From Nisaea denitrificans DSM 18348 (GTDB lineage: Bacteria > Pseudomonadota > Alphaproteobacteria > Thalassobaculales > Thalassobaculaceae), in NCBI RefSeq assembly GCF_000426505.1, contig NZ_AUFM01000015.1:62001-126000 (forward strand): a DNA stretch of 64,000 nt, read 5' to 3'. Of the stretch, positions 43,331 through 51,969 are shown piece by piece. The first letter of the stretch is position 1, and each line of letters starts with the position of its first letter. The notes under the pieces were generated by a model. The model was given only the letters and a program-made list of their open reading frames with translations. It did no database searches and was not told the origin of the DNA. The position numbers and the translations under genes were made by a program.

Positions 43331-44203
43331 CTATTCCCCCTTGAACGCGCACATCCATAATTTCTGGTACGGGAACTCAATATCCGCACGCTGCCCTGGC
43401 TCAGATACGCGCCCCAGATTTCTCCCTATATTTTCTGCATTTCCGCCGCCCTCCGAAAGCCTGCCTTCTACAGTCCGGTTACCGTCGCCCGGATGGCTTG
43501 ACCGCAAGAGGCCGTAGGTCCCAGTGAATTCACGCGCTTGATTCCCGCTAGTGCCGCCACTGACTCGATCAGGCGCGCTTCCAATTTTATCGACGGCGGT
43601 TTTCCCACCCCCTGTCGTCGAAAGATCGTTTGGACGGAACAGCGCGGAGACAACGTGACCGTGCTCCGGGAGGTTATCCACCTCAAGCGTCACTCCCAGT
43701 TGCGGCGCGGTCCCGGCGTCCGCGAACGCCGTGCCGCCCATCTCGCCTATCTTGGTTGGGTCCGATGTGGCCAGAACGAACCTTCCGTCCAGGCCTTCGT
43801 ATTTCTCGAATGGCTCCTTGCATTCGCCATGGGTAAAGACGACGACAGCGCCCTTCATGGAATCGCGCAAACCAAGAAGTGACTGGAAATCATCACCAAG
43901 TTCAGAGCCCCTGATTGCCGCCGCGACAATTCCCGGATTGTTTTGCAATGATGATTCCACTGTTGGAGCCAGAGCATATTGTGCCGTTTTCTCCGCTGTG
44001 GTCGTCGCTACTCGCGTGGATACCGATTCGATCACGAAATACCCGGCAGTACCGAATATCGCCAAGACCCCGAGCACGAGGCTCATGACGTACCAGTTAA
44101 TATGCTGCTTCATGCCATCACTGAGAGGTTTCGATCCCTCGTCCAGAGAATGCAATTTGATCATGTCTTGAATGATGGCTCTGTCATCTGAACTGATTGT
44201 CAT
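43331..44203 (-). CDS. Membrane-anchored protein with phage tail-collar-like C-terminus
   Basis: 290 residues. A cytosolic N-terminus of about 30 residues, one membrane helix (about 35-58, WYVMSLVLGVLAIFGTAGYF), a helical stalk, then from about residue 115 a region with the pattern of phage tail-collar/microcystin-dependent proteins: AVVVFTHGECKEPFEKYEGL, DGRFVLAT, TLEVDNLPEHGHVV, a Gly/Ser-rich loop, and FPYQKLWMCAFKGE at the end. In phages this fold forms trimeric fibre tips. No catalytic motif is visible. The gene has moderately lower GC and sits beside repeat copy A; single gene on its strand. Confidence 0.62.
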   Translation of the reverse strand: MTISSDDRAIIQDMIKLHSLDEGSKPLSDGMKQHINWYVMSLVLGVLAIFGTAGYFVIESVSTRVATTTAEKTAQYALAPTVESSLQNNPGIVAAAIRGSELGDDFQSLLGLRDSMKGAVVVFTHGECKEPFEKYEGLDGRFVLATSDPTKIGEMGGTAFADAGTAPQLGVTLEVDNLPEHGHVVSALFRPNDLSTTGGGKTAVDKIGSAPDRVSGGTSGNQAREFTGTYGLLRSSHPGDGNRTVEGRLSEGGGNAENIGRNLGRVSEPGQRADIEFPYQKLWMCAFKGE

Positions 44204-44336
44204 TTCACCCTCCTACCAAGTGATCATTCACCCCGGAATGCGATACCGGCGCCTCACACAGGACGCGCGACAAGAAGTGCATCGCCATTAATTACCGCAA
44301 CATACACTGCATGATTGAATATTGCTGCAATTATTA

Positions 44337-44375
44337 GAATTAAGGGGACACACACCCTAATTGCTCACCGCAACC
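44337..44375 (+). repeat. GGGACAC repeat, copy B
   Basis: Reads GAATTAAGGGGACACACACC, then CTAATTGCTCACCGCAACC. The flanking 44204-44460 stretch contains no gene. Confidence 0.65.
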
Positions 44376-44396
44376 GTATCGCGTCCAAACCCTAAC

Positions 44397-44426
44397 CGTC
44401 ATCCCGTCGGAGGACGGGACCCAAGG
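44397..44426. repeat. Half copy of the CGTCAT palindromic element
   Basis: CGTCATCCCGTCGGAGGACG continues to GGACCCAAGG, matching one arm of the elements at 16808 and 51631. The other arm is absent. Confidence 0.65.
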
Positions 44427-44460
44427 ATAAAATCAAAGGGAAACCTTACTGAACTGCCGA

Positions 44461-44913
44461 CTAGCGGATCAGCTCCCTTTTCAATTCGGATGCGACACGT
44501 TCAAGGTTCGGAGGCTGGAAATCCGGCGTGTCGGTCTTGCGCGCGTGCAGCAGCGCGGGCCGGACCGAGTCTATGGACTTCCCGAATGCGCGCATCCAGT
44601 CATATCGCGGCACGACCCAGACGTGAAAATGATGCTTGGTGTCTTCATTATAGAAGAAATAGGCGTGCTCGACACCGAGTACCGCTGCCTGCGCACGGCG
44701 GATGCGCTGCAAAAGAGGGATGAGTGCCGCGCTTTCGGCCACGGTCATTTCCGTCAGCAGCCTGAAATGCCGCTTCGCCGCGACGATGATCAGCCCCGGA
44801 ACCGGATAAGCAACGTCTTGATGACAGTGAAAATGCTCGGTCTCGGCGACCGCCCCGCATGGGACCGGTCGCCTGCCGGAAACAATTTCACAACTGAGGC
44901 AGTTTGTGGCCAT
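44461..44913 (-). CDS. HIT family protein
   Basis: 150 residues from ATG 44913 after GGAGG. The histidine triad is present (HHFHVWVVPRY) and the N-terminus carries a CLSCEIVSG pair, as in zinc-binding HIT proteins. Members hydrolyse nucleotide conjugates; substrate unknown. A duplicate of the yciI 3' end, stop codon included, lies 20 bases upstream, so the gene was probably once directly downstream of yciI. Confidence 0.85.
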   Translation of the reverse strand: MATNCLSCEIVSGRRPVPCGAVAETEHFHCHQDVAYPVPGLIIVAAKRHFRLLTEMTVAESAALIPLLQRIRRAQAAVLGVEHAYFFYNEDTKHHFHVWVVPRYDWMRAFGKSIDSVRPALLHARKTDTPDFQPPNLERVASELKRELIR

Positions 44914-44933
44914 TGAGCCTCCGGCCAGTGCTT

Positions 44934-45016
44934 TTACCCCTGCAGCGCCTTTTCCCAGATCGTCTTGCGCCACGGTGTCACGATCACTGCCTCGAACACA
45001 CCGTTCAGGGCGAACG
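44934..45016 (-). pseudogene. yciI 3'-end remnant (83 bp)
   Basis: Matches 47887-47969, the end of the intact yciI gene, with four differences in 83 bases and the same orientation; the TAA stop is kept. The upstream two-thirds of the gene are missing. Together with the intact copy it forms direct repeats around the P-type ATPase gene. Confidence 0.85.
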
Positions 45017-45019
45017 CGG

Positions 45020-45058
45020 GAATTAAAGGGACACGCGACTTTATCACCCGCCGCAACC
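45020..45058 (+). repeat. GGGACAC repeat, copy C
   Basis: Reads GAATTAAAGGGACACGCGAC, then TTTATCACCCGCCGCAACC. It begins three to four bases after the break in the yciI remnant, so it marks the junction of the rearrangement. Confidence 0.7.
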
Positions 45059-45080
45059 ATAGCTCGCCCAACTCCGGTCG

Positions 45081-47798
45081 TCACTCCGACCGGAGCTTCC
45101 AGATGCGCAGGCGGAGTTGCTTCTCGGTTTCGATGATGGCGAACAACGCGACGCCGATGGCGACGATAAGCACGCCATCCAGGAACGGTACGGGGTGTGT
45201 GCCGAAGACGCGTTGCAGCGGCGGGAGGTAGGTGATGATGAATTGTGCGGCCGTAACGGTGGCGACGGTGGCCCAGACGACTTTTGTGCCGCGCGCCGCC
45301 TGCCATGTCAGCGAGGTGCCGTAGATATTCCGGATGAAGAACAGGTGGAAGATCTCCATCACCACCAGGGTGTTCATGGCCATGGTGCGGGCCAGCTCGA
45401 CGGGATAGCCGCGATCGGTGGCATAGGTGTAGATACCGAACACGCCGCCGAGAAACAGGGCGGAGACGAAGACGATATGCCAGCCCAGTTCTCCGGTCAG
45501 CAGCGGTTCGCCCCGGCGGCGGGGCGGGCGCCGCATCGTGCCCTCTTCCGTCGGCTCGAATGCCAGCGCCATGCCCAGCGTGATGGCGGTGATCAGGTTG
45601 ACCCACAGGATCTGGACGGGCGTGATCGGCAGCGACATGCCGAACAGCAGGGCGACAATGATGGTCATCGCCTCGCCGGCATTGGTCGGCAGGGTCCAGC
45701 TGATGACCTTCTTGATGTTGTCATAGACGGTCCGGCCTTCGCGCACGGCCGCCGCGATCGAGGCGAAATTGTCGTCCGCCAGAACCAGCTCGGCCGCCTC
45801 CTTCGCCGCTTCGCTGCCTTTCAGCCCCATGGCGATGCCGGCATCGGCGCGCTTCAGCGCCGGCGCGTCGTTGACGCCGTCTCCGGTCATGGCGACGGTG
45901 ATGCCGTGCGCCTGCAGGGCCATGACCAGCCGTAGCTTGTGCTCGGGGCTGGTGCGGGCAAAGATGTCCGTCTCCAGGATGCAGGCGCTCAACTCGGCGT
46001 CGCCCATCGCATCCAGATCGGCCCCGGTCAGAACCCTGTCGGGATTTTCCAGGCCGATCTGCCGGCCGATCGCGGCGGCCGTGCCGCGATGGTCGCCGGT
46101 GATCATCTTCACCCGGATGCCGGCGCTCCGGCAGTCGGCTACCGCCTCGATCGCTTCCGGCCGGGGCGGGTCGATCAGCCCGACAAGACCGACAAGGGTC
46201 AGGCCCCCCTCCACGTCCGAAAACTCGAGTACCGTGTGTGCGGGATCGACCGGCCGCACGGCAAAAGCGAGAACCCGCTGGCCCTGGGCCGCGATCGCCT
46301 CGGCCCGGGCATGCCAGTATTCCGCGACCAGCGGCTCGGTGCCCCCTGCCGCGGTCCGCTGCGCGCTGCACATTGCGAGGATCTGTTCCGGCGCGCCCTT
46401 GACCGACACGAACGCATGATTTTCATGGTCGTGATTCAAGATGGCCATGAACCTGTGCCTGGCATCGAACGGGATCGCGTCGGTGCGCGTCCAGGTGACC
46501 AGCTCCGTGCGCCAATCGATACCGACCTTGCCGGAAAGCGCCAGCAGCGCGCCTTCCATCGGGTCGCCCTCGACATGCCAGACGCTGTCCCGTTCGTGCA
46601 GGGACGCGTCGTTGCACAACACCGCCGACCGGCCGAGCTCTTCGAGAATACGATGCTCCCGCACGCTGGCGGCAGCATTGTCCAGCGTGATCGCGCCGCG
46701 CGGCTCATAGCCGGTACCATCCAGCGCGAAGGTATGAAGGTTGGTGACGACCGAGGCGACCATCATCTCGTTCCGGGTCAGCGTCCCGGTCTTGTCCGTG
46801 CAGATCACCGAGACGGAGCCGAGGGTCTCGATCGCCGGCAGGCGACGGACAATGGCATTGCGCCGCGCCATGGCCTGAACGCCGACGGCGAGGGTAATCG
46901 TCAGAACGGCCGGCAGCCCTTCCGGTATGGCCGCCACCGACAGGCCGACGACAGCCATGAACATCTCCGCGAAGTCGGCATGCCCGACGACATAGCCGAA
47001 AACCAGCAGGGCCGCCGCGATCAGCAGGATCAGCACGGTCAGCCATTTGGCAAAGGCGTTCATCTGCCGGACCAGCGGCGTGGTCAGCGTTTCGACGGTG
47101 GCAAGCATGCCGCTGATCTTGCCGATCTCGGTACCGGCGCCGGTGGCGACCACGATGCCCCGGCCCTGCCCGCTGGTGACCAGCGTCCCGCTATAGGCCA
47201 TGCAGACCCGGTCCCCCAAGGGGGCTTCGGGTTTGACCGGCCGGATATGTTTTTCCACCGGCACCGACTCGCCGGTCAGGATGGCTTCCTGTATCTGCAA
47301 GCTGCTCACACGCAGAAGCCGCAGATCGGCAGGAACCTTGTCGCCAGCCTCAAGCAGCACGATGTCGCCGGGAACGAGGCTGTCGCCCTCCACCGCCCGT
47401 CGCTCCCCACCGCGCAGCACAGATGCCTTGAGGGCAAGCATCTTGCGGATGGCGTCCATCGCCCGTTCCGCCTTGCCCTCCTGCACGAAGCCGATGACCG
47501 CGTTGGCGACAACGACGGCGAGGATCACAAGCGTGTCTATGAGATGGCCGAGGGCCGCCGTGATCGCGGCGGAGCCGAGCAGGACGTAAATCAGGATATT
47601 GTGGAAATGCAGGGCGAAGCGGACGAGCACGCTGCGTTTGGCGGGATCCGGCAGGCGGTTGGGCCCGTATTCTTCAAGCCGTGCCGCCGCGTCTTCCATC
47701 GAAAGACCGCCGGCATGCGTCTTCAAGTCATGCAGCGCCTCTTCGACCGGCGATGCGTGCCAGGCGCTTTCTTTCGCGTTCTTTGCCGCTTCCGTCAT
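45081..47798 (-). CDS. P-type cation-transporting ATPase (PMA1/SERCA-like, P2 type)
   Basis: 905 residues from ATG 47798 (GGGGAG five bases upstream). Complete P-type machinery: TGES actuator loop (ILTGESVPVEK), phosphorylated Asp in VICTDKTGTLTRNEM, and GDGVNDAPALKRADAGIAMG. The M4 motif AAIPEGLPAVLTITLAVGVQ is of the Ca2+/Na+ pump type. About ten membrane helices; inner membrane. The N-terminal cation ATPase domain is at about 15-75. GC content is host-like. It sits between an intact yciI and an 83-bp duplicate of its tail. Confidence 0.9.
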   Translation of the reverse strand: MTEAAKNAKESAWHASPVEEALHDLKTHAGGLSMEDAAARLEEYGPNRLPDPAKRSVLVRFALHFHNILIYVLLGSAAITAALGHLIDTLVILAVVVANAVIGFVQEGKAERAMDAIRKMLALKASVLRGGERRAVEGDSLVPGDIVLLEAGDKVPADLRLLRVSSLQIQEAILTGESVPVEKHIRPVKPEAPLGDRVCMAYSGTLVTSGQGRGIVVATGAGTEIGKISGMLATVETLTTPLVRQMNAFAKWLTVLILLIAAALLVFGYVVGHADFAEMFMAVVGLSVAAIPEGLPAVLTITLAVGVQAMARRNAIVRRLPAIETLGSVSVICTDKTGTLTRNEMMVASVVTNLHTFALDGTGYEPRGAITLDNAAASVREHRILEELGRSAVLCNDASLHERDSVWHVEGDPMEGALLALSGKVGIDWRTELVTWTRTDAIPFDARHRFMAILNHDHENHAFVSVKGAPEQILAMCSAQRTAAGGTEPLVAEYWHARAEAIAAQGQRVLAFAVRPVDPAHTVLEFSDVEGGLTLVGLVGLIDPPRPEAIEAVADCRSAGIRVKMITGDHRGTAAAIGRQIGLENPDRVLTGADLDAMGDAELSACILETDIFARTSPEHKLRLVMALQAHGITVAMTGDGVNDAPALKRADAGIAMGLKGSEAAKEAAELVLADDNFASIAAAVREGRTVYDNIKKVISWTLPTNAGEAMTIIVALLFGMSLPITPVQILWVNLITAITLGMALAFEPTEEGTMRRPPRRRGEPLLTGELGWHIVFVSALFLGGVFGIYTYATDRGYPVELARTMAMNTLVVMEIFHLFFIRNIYGTSLTWQAARGTKVVWATVATVTAAQFIITYLPPLQRVFGTHPVPFLDGVLIVAIGVALFAIIETEKQLRLRIWKLRSE

Positions 47799-47886
47799 GA
47801 CGCGCTCCCCTGCGGATTTCGAGCGATGCCTCAATGGCCGGAGAGCCGGGGCCTCGCTCGAAATCACATGGCTTTGCCGGCGTCGC

Positions 47887-48183
47887 TTAGCCCTGCAGCG
47901 CCTTTTCCCAGATCGTCTTGCGCCACGGTGTCACGATCACCGCTTCGAACACACCATTCAGGGCGAACGGATCGTTCCTGGCGAAGTCTTCCGCCACGGC
48001 GCGGTCCTCGGTGTCGAGGATCAGCAGGCTGCCGTCCATGGTCTCGTCCGGCCCGCCCGTGGTGGCGCCGCCGGCCATGATCAGGTCCATCTTGGACTTC
48101 AGGTACTCGACATGGGCCGGGCGGTGTTCGACGCGCTTGTCGAGGGCGCCGGGCTTGTCCCGGGCGATGATGGCGTAAGGCAT
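47887..48183 (-). CDS. YciI family protein
   Basis: 98 residues. MPYAIIARDKPGALDKRVEH, RPAHVEYLK and GSLLILDTEDRAVAEDFARN are YciI-like (ferredoxin-like fold, conserved His and Asp). Function in most bacteria unknown. It follows pheA on the minus strand after 54 bases. Its last 83 bases are duplicated at 44934-45016. Confidence 0.85.
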   Translation of the reverse strand: MPYAIIARDKPGALDKRVEHRPAHVEYLKSKMDLIMAGGATTGGPDETMDGSLLILDTEDRAVAEDFARNDPFALNGVFEAVIVTPWRKTIWEKALQG

Positions 48184-48237
48184 GTGATGCTCCCTTGTGC
48201 GTGTGTGTTGGCGGCTTTGTGTGTTGGCGGCGGCTGA

Positions 48238-49116
48238 TTATTCCCCGCCGTTGCCGTTCTTTGCCTGTTCCAGGCGGAACGGGTGGGCCGGATAGGTGCC
48301 GAGGATCTTGACCGCGCCTTTCGGGCAGAAGAACTGCAATTCCTCCAGCGCCAGCTTCAGCGATGTCTCTTCGGGATGGCCCTCGGCATCGACATAGAAC
48401 TGCGCCGCCGAGAAATGCCCTCCGACGAGATAGGATTCCAGCTTGGTCAGGTTGATGCCGTTGGTGGCGAAGCCGCCGAGCGCCTTGTAGAGCGCGGCGG
48501 GCACACTGCGCACCCGGAAGATGATGGTGGTCACGCACGGACCGTTCCCGGCCGGCGGCACGACGCCCTCGCGGGCCATGAGCAGGAAGCGGGTGGTGTT
48601 GTGCTCCGCGTCCTCCACGCCCTCGCGCAGGATCTCCAGACCGTAGATCTCGGCCGCCAGCTTCGGGCCGATGGCGGCGATGGTCTTGTCCCCCAACTCG
48701 GCGATGGAGCGGGCGGCGCCGGCGGTGTCGGAATGCTGCACCGGACGGGCGCCGAGTTCGGCCATCAGTTTGCGGGACTGGGCCAGCGCGTGGACGTGGG
48801 AGCGGATCTCCTTCACGTCCGAGATTTTCGTGCCCGGCACGCCGAGCAGCATGGCGTTGATGCGCTGGTAATGCTCGCCGATGATATAGAGGCCGGATTC
48901 CGGCAGCAGGTGATGGATGTCGGCGACACGGCCGGCGACGGAATTCTCCACCGGCACCATGGCGCACAGCGCGTCCCCATTCTTCACCGCGTCCAGCATG
49001 TCCTCAAAGCTCGGGCAGGGCAGCGGCTCCAGGTCGGGACGGACGGCCTGACAGGCCATGTGGGAGTTGGCGCCTAGTTCGCCCTGGAAGGCGATTTTCT
49101 GCTTTTGCTCGGACAC
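48238..49116 (-). CDS. pheA: Prephenate dehydratase
   Basis: 292 residues from GTG 49116. Type I prephenate dehydratase makes phenylpyruvate for phenylalanine. Catalytic blocks: IAFQGELGANSHMA, VPVENSVAGRVADIHHLL, SDTAGAARSIAEL and HNTTRFLLM (the essential Thr). The C-terminal ACT domain (about 200-285, GALYKALG-like; FATNGINLTKLESYLVGG) binds phenylalanine for feedback control. It follows kdsB by 19 bases and is cotranscribed. Confidence 0.94.
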   Translation of the reverse strand: MSEQKQKIAFQGELGANSHMACQAVRPDLEPLPCPSFEDMLDAVKNGDALCAMVPVENSVAGRVADIHHLLPESGLYIIGEHYQRINAMLLGVPGTKISDVKEIRSHVHALAQSRKLMAELGARPVQHSDTAGAARSIAELGDKTIAAIGPKLAAEIYGLEILREGVEDAEHNTTRFLLMAREGVVPPAGNGPCVTTIIFRVRSVPAALYKALGGFATNGINLTKLESYLVGGHFSAAQFYVDAEGHPEETSLKLALEELQFFCPKGAVKILGTYPAHPFRLEQAKNGNGGE

Positions 49117-49135
49117 GGGTCGGGAACTTTCGGGT

Positions 49136-49891
49136 TCAGGATTTTGCAAGAATTCTGCGGGCTTTTTCCAAGTCCGCCGGAGTATCGACACCGAGCGGAA
49201 CCGTGTCAACGCGGGCCACGTCGATCCGCATGCCGGCTTCCAGCGGCCGCAGCTGCTCCAGCTTCTCGCGCAGCTCCAGCGCCGACGGCGGCAGTTTGAC
49301 GAACCGCTCCAGCGCGGCCCGGCGATAGGCATAGAGCCCGATGAAGTGGAACAGCGGGCCCGGGCCATGAGGCACCGTGGCGCGGCTGAAATACAGCGCC
49401 CGGCCCCGGCTGCCATCCGCCTCCCAGGCGACGACAGGCTTGGTCACGCTCGGATTGGTGATGTCGTCCTCGTCCACGATAAGCGCCGCCGGCGCGCCGA
49501 TATCGACCTCGGCCCGGTCCAGCACGGCGAGCGCGCCACGCGGCACGGCGGGATCGAGCACCGGCAGGTCGCCCTGGATATTGACGATGGCGTCGTGTTT
49601 TGCGTCGGGGTCGAGCTTTGTCAGCGCCTCCCAGATCCGGTCGGAGCCGGAGGGATGGCCCGGGTCTGTCAGCACCGCCTCCCCGCCATGATCGCGGACG
49701 GCATCGGCGATCTCCTGCTCGGCGCAGGCTACGGCAACCCGGCCGAGATCCGCTTCCTCCGCCCGGCGCACCACATGCACGATCATCGGCAGGCCGCCGA
49801 TATCGGCGAGCGGCTTGTTCGGCAGCCGCTCCGACTTCATCCGGGCGGGGATCAGGACAATAGGATTAGAGGGTGTCGCGTTCGCGGCCAT
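49136..49891 (-). CDS. kdsB: 3-deoxy-manno-octulosonate cytidylyltransferase
   Basis: 251 residues from ATG 49891. KdsB activates Kdo as CMP-Kdo, the donor used by WaaA. Signature blocks: [52 protein letters not shown]-like ([12 protein letters not shown]) and HIGLYAYRR-like ([16 protein letters not shown]). It is divergent from the cytochrome c gene and starts the kdsB-pheA-yciI unit. Confidence 0.94.
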   Translation of the reverse strand: MAANATPSNPIVLIPARMKSERLPNKPLADIGGLPMIVHVVRRAEEADLGRVAVACAEQEIADAVRDHGGEAVLTDPGHPSGSDRIWEALTKLDPDAKHDAIVNIQGDLPVLDPAVPRGALAVLDRAEVDIGAPAALIVDEDDITNPSVTKPVVAWEADGSRGRALYFSRATVPHGPGPLFHFIGLYAYRRAALERFVKLPPSALELREKLEQLRPLEAGMRIDVARVDTVPLGVDTPADLEKARRILAKS

Positions 49892-50158
49892 GTCAGTCTC
49901 GCTCTTCGTCTTTCCGTTCCCCGCCGGACGCCCCATTCTGCCATTTCTTGCGGCGAAATGTCGCGCGGCCAGGGCGCTCTGTCCGCATGCCGGTAAATGT
50001 CCGGACTTGCGTCTTAGAGGGCGGAACCTTATAGGAAACTGTTAAAGGACTGTCGCCTGCCTAATTTGGCGAAACGGTTCGTATGTGAGATAGCTGGGCC
50101 GCGCGGAGCCTTTCCGGGCACCGATGCGGCGGGAAACAAAGGCGGGACGAGGTTCGGC

Positions 50159-50755
50159 ATGTCATCTTCTCTGGAATTCAACAAGCTGGCCGCGGGCGTT
50201 CTGTGTGGCGGATTGCTTCTGATGGGCGTCGGCAAGTTCGCAGGCGTGCTGGTGCACCCCGAGCAGCTCGAAACCAATGCCTATACGGTCGAAGTCGCCG
50301 AAGGCGCCGCAACGGCCGCCGCGCCGACCGGACCCGCTCCGATCGAGCCGATCCTCGGCCTTCTCGCCAGCGCCGATGTGGCCAGCGGGCAGAAAATCGC
50401 GAAGAAGTGCGCGGCCTGCCACAGCTTCGACAAGGGCGGCCCGAACAAGGTTGGCCCGAACCTCTTCAATGTCGTGATGGCCGCCAAGGGTCATGTTGAC
50501 GGCTTCGCCTATTCCGATGCGCTCCTGTCCTCTGGCGAGACCGACAACTGGACCTACACAGCGCTGAACCACTTCCTGCTGAAGCCGAAGGATTATGCGC
50601 CGGGCACGAAGATGAACTTCGCCGGCATCAAGAAGGCTTCCCAGCGCGCGGACCTCGTTGCCTATCTCCGCTCTCTCGCGGACAGCCCGGCAGCGCTGCC
50701 GTCGGCCGAGGAAATCCAGGCTGCGGACGACGCGTTCAAAGCCGCTGGCGGCTGA
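50159..50755 (+). CDS. Membrane-anchored c-type cytochrome (CycM-like)
   Basis: 198 residues from ATG 50159. An uncleaved N-terminal helix (FNKLAAGVLCGGLLLMGVGK) anchors it; an Ala/Pro linker follows; the class I cytochrome c domain is at about 80-180 with CAACHSFDKGGPNKVGPNLF (haem CxxCH) and GTKMNFAGI (axial Met). The gene is divergent from kdsB, an arrangement like the cycM-kdsB-pheA region of rhizobia. CycM-like proteins feed electrons to the aa3-type oxidase. Confidence 0.92.
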   Translation: MSSSLEFNKLAAGVLCGGLLLMGVGKFAGVLVHPEQLETNAYTVEVAEGAATAAAPTGPAPIEPILGLLASADVASGQKIAKKCAACHSFDKGGPNKVGPNLFNVVMAAKGHVDGFAYSDALLSSGETDNWTYTALNHFLLKPKDYAPGTKMNFAGIKKASQRADLVAYLRSLADSPAALPSAEEIQAADDAFKAAGG

Positions 50756-50776
50756 TCGCCAACTGATTTCTGGATC

Positions 50777-50806
50777 AAGCCGGGCCCGGATGTGGCCCGG
50801 CTTTTT
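50777..50806 (+). terminator. Intrinsic terminator after the cytochrome c gene
   Basis: AAGCCGGGCC-(7-base loop)-GGCCCGGCTT followed directly by a T run: a perfect 10-bp stem and a clear rho-independent terminator. Confidence 0.92.
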
Positions 50807-50824
50807 CATTTTGGGAGCAAGACT

Positions 50825-51601
50825 ATGACCAGGCCCTCCACGACTGAGCTCGCCAGCTTCGCCGCCTCGCTCGCCGATGCCGCCCGCGGTGTCATCCGGC
50901 GCTATCACAATTTCGGCGTCAACATCGAAGCCAAGGCCGACGAGAGCCCGGTGACCGTGGCCGACCGTGGCGCGGAGCGGGTCATGCGCGCGCTGATCGA
51001 GGAACGCTTTCCGGAGCACGGCATCGCCGGCGAGGAATATGGCAAGGTCCGTGAGGATGCCGAATTCGTCTGGTCGCTCGATCCGATCGACGGCACCAAG
51101 GCCTTCATCACCGGCAGCCCGCGCTTCGGCACCCTGATCGGCCTGGTCGAAAACGGCAAACCGGTGCTTGGCGTGATCGACATGCCCGTGCTGGACGAGC
51201 GCTGGATCGGCGGCCGGGACTACATGGCCCGCATGAACGGCTCCCCGGTCGAGGTCCGCGCCTGCCCGCAGCTCTCCGACGCCATTCTCGCCGCCACCTC
51301 ACCCGCCATGTTCGAGGGCACCGAAGAGATCTACGCCAAGCTCTGCGCCGGCACCCGCTATCAGGTCTATGGCGGCGACTGCCACAATTTCGCGACGCTT
51401 GCGGGCGGCCATGTCGATCTCTGCGTCGAGGCCGGTCTGCAGGATTACGACTTCCTCGCCGTGGTCCCGGTGATCGAGGCCGCAGGCGGCATCGTCACCG
51501 ACTGGGAAGGCAACCGCCCCGCCCCGGGCTCCACCAACCGCATCTGCGCCGCCGGCGACAAGCGGGTCCACGAAGCCGCGCTGAAGATCCTGAACGGCTG
51601 A
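50825..51601 (+). CDS. hisN: Histidinol-phosphatase (inositol monophosphatase family)
   Basis: 258 residues from ATG 50825. The IMPase-fold metal site is clear: GEEYG, WSLDPIDGTKAFITGSPRFG (DPxDGT) and LQDYDFLAVVPVIEAAGG (late Asp). FITGSPRFGTLIGL is the HisN-type version of the active-site block. It dephosphorylates histidinol phosphate in histidine synthesis. It stands alone after the terminator of the cytochrome gene. Confidence 0.9.
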   Translation: MTRPSTTELASFAASLADAARGVIRRYHNFGVNIEAKADESPVTVADRGAERVMRALIEERFPEHGIAGEEYGKVREDAEFVWSLDPIDGTKAFITGSPRFGTLIGLVENGKPVLGVIDMPVLDERWIGGRDYMARMNGSPVEVRACPQLSDAILAATSPAMFEGTEEIYAKLCAGTRYQVYGGDCHNFATLAGGHVDLCVEAGLQDYDFLAVVPVIEAAGGIVTDWEGNRPAPGSTNRICAAGDKRVHEAALKILNG

Positions 51602-51630
51602 CGCTGGTTTCTTTCCTTCTCTCTCTTCAT

Positions 51631-51718
51631 CGTCATCCCGGCCGGAGAGCCGGGACCTAGTCCTTCATAGAGCACAGTCCGTCATCGCCTGGGTCCCGGC
51701 TCTCCGGCCGGGATGACG
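51631..51718. repeat. Dispersed palindromic element with perfect 27-bp inverted arms
   Basis: Arms 51631-51657 and 51692-51718 are exact inverted copies (CGTCATCCCGGCCGGAGAGC continuing to CGGGACC), 34 bases apart; each arm is itself a small hairpin (CCCGGC/GCCGGG). It lies 29 bases after hisN and can end its transcript. From 51719 to the HicAB promoter at 51929 I see no gene. Confidence 0.9.
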
Positions 51719-51928
51719 GCCTGCGAGTGGTGAGAGCGCCATGACCTGTCGGCGGATTGCTGTCCAGGCGTACCGCGGATAGCGCCTCTCCAGAGATCGC
51801 TTCAAGGAATTGACCCCCGGCCTATCAGAAGCGGGCCTGATTTAATCGACTGATCCGCGCATGTATTGCAGGGCGGCCCGTTCCCGGGAGATCGATTGAA
51901 TGCTCGCTGATGTAAAACCATTTACTCT

Positions 51929-51958
51929 GTTGACATATGTCAACGAACCGCTCATATT
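51929..51958 (+). promoter_or_regulatory. Sigma-70 promoter overlapping a perfect palindromic operator
   Basis: TTGACA (51930-51935) and CATATT (51953-51958) are 17 bases apart. The -35 hexamer lies inside GTTGACATATGTCAAC (51929-51944), a perfect 16-bp palindrome, a likely binding site for the HicB-like antitoxin. Transcription should start near 51965, only about five bases before the ATG at 51970. Confidence 0.72.
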
Positions 51959-51969
51959 CGGCGCATGTA

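Noticed and set aside
43277-45058. The three GGGACAC repeats as a CRISPR array
   Set aside because: Copies are 680-1060 bases apart with genes between, so there are no regular spacers and no cas genes.
44914-45606. Upstream in-frame extension of the HIT protein
   Set aside because: It would read through the yciI remnant in the wrong frame and into the ATPase gene; ATG 44913 with GGAGG is the evident start.
45939-48080. 713-codon plus-strand frame antisense to the P-type ATPase
   Set aside because: It runs through the DKTGT and GDGVND regions on the other strand and has no domain; a shadow.
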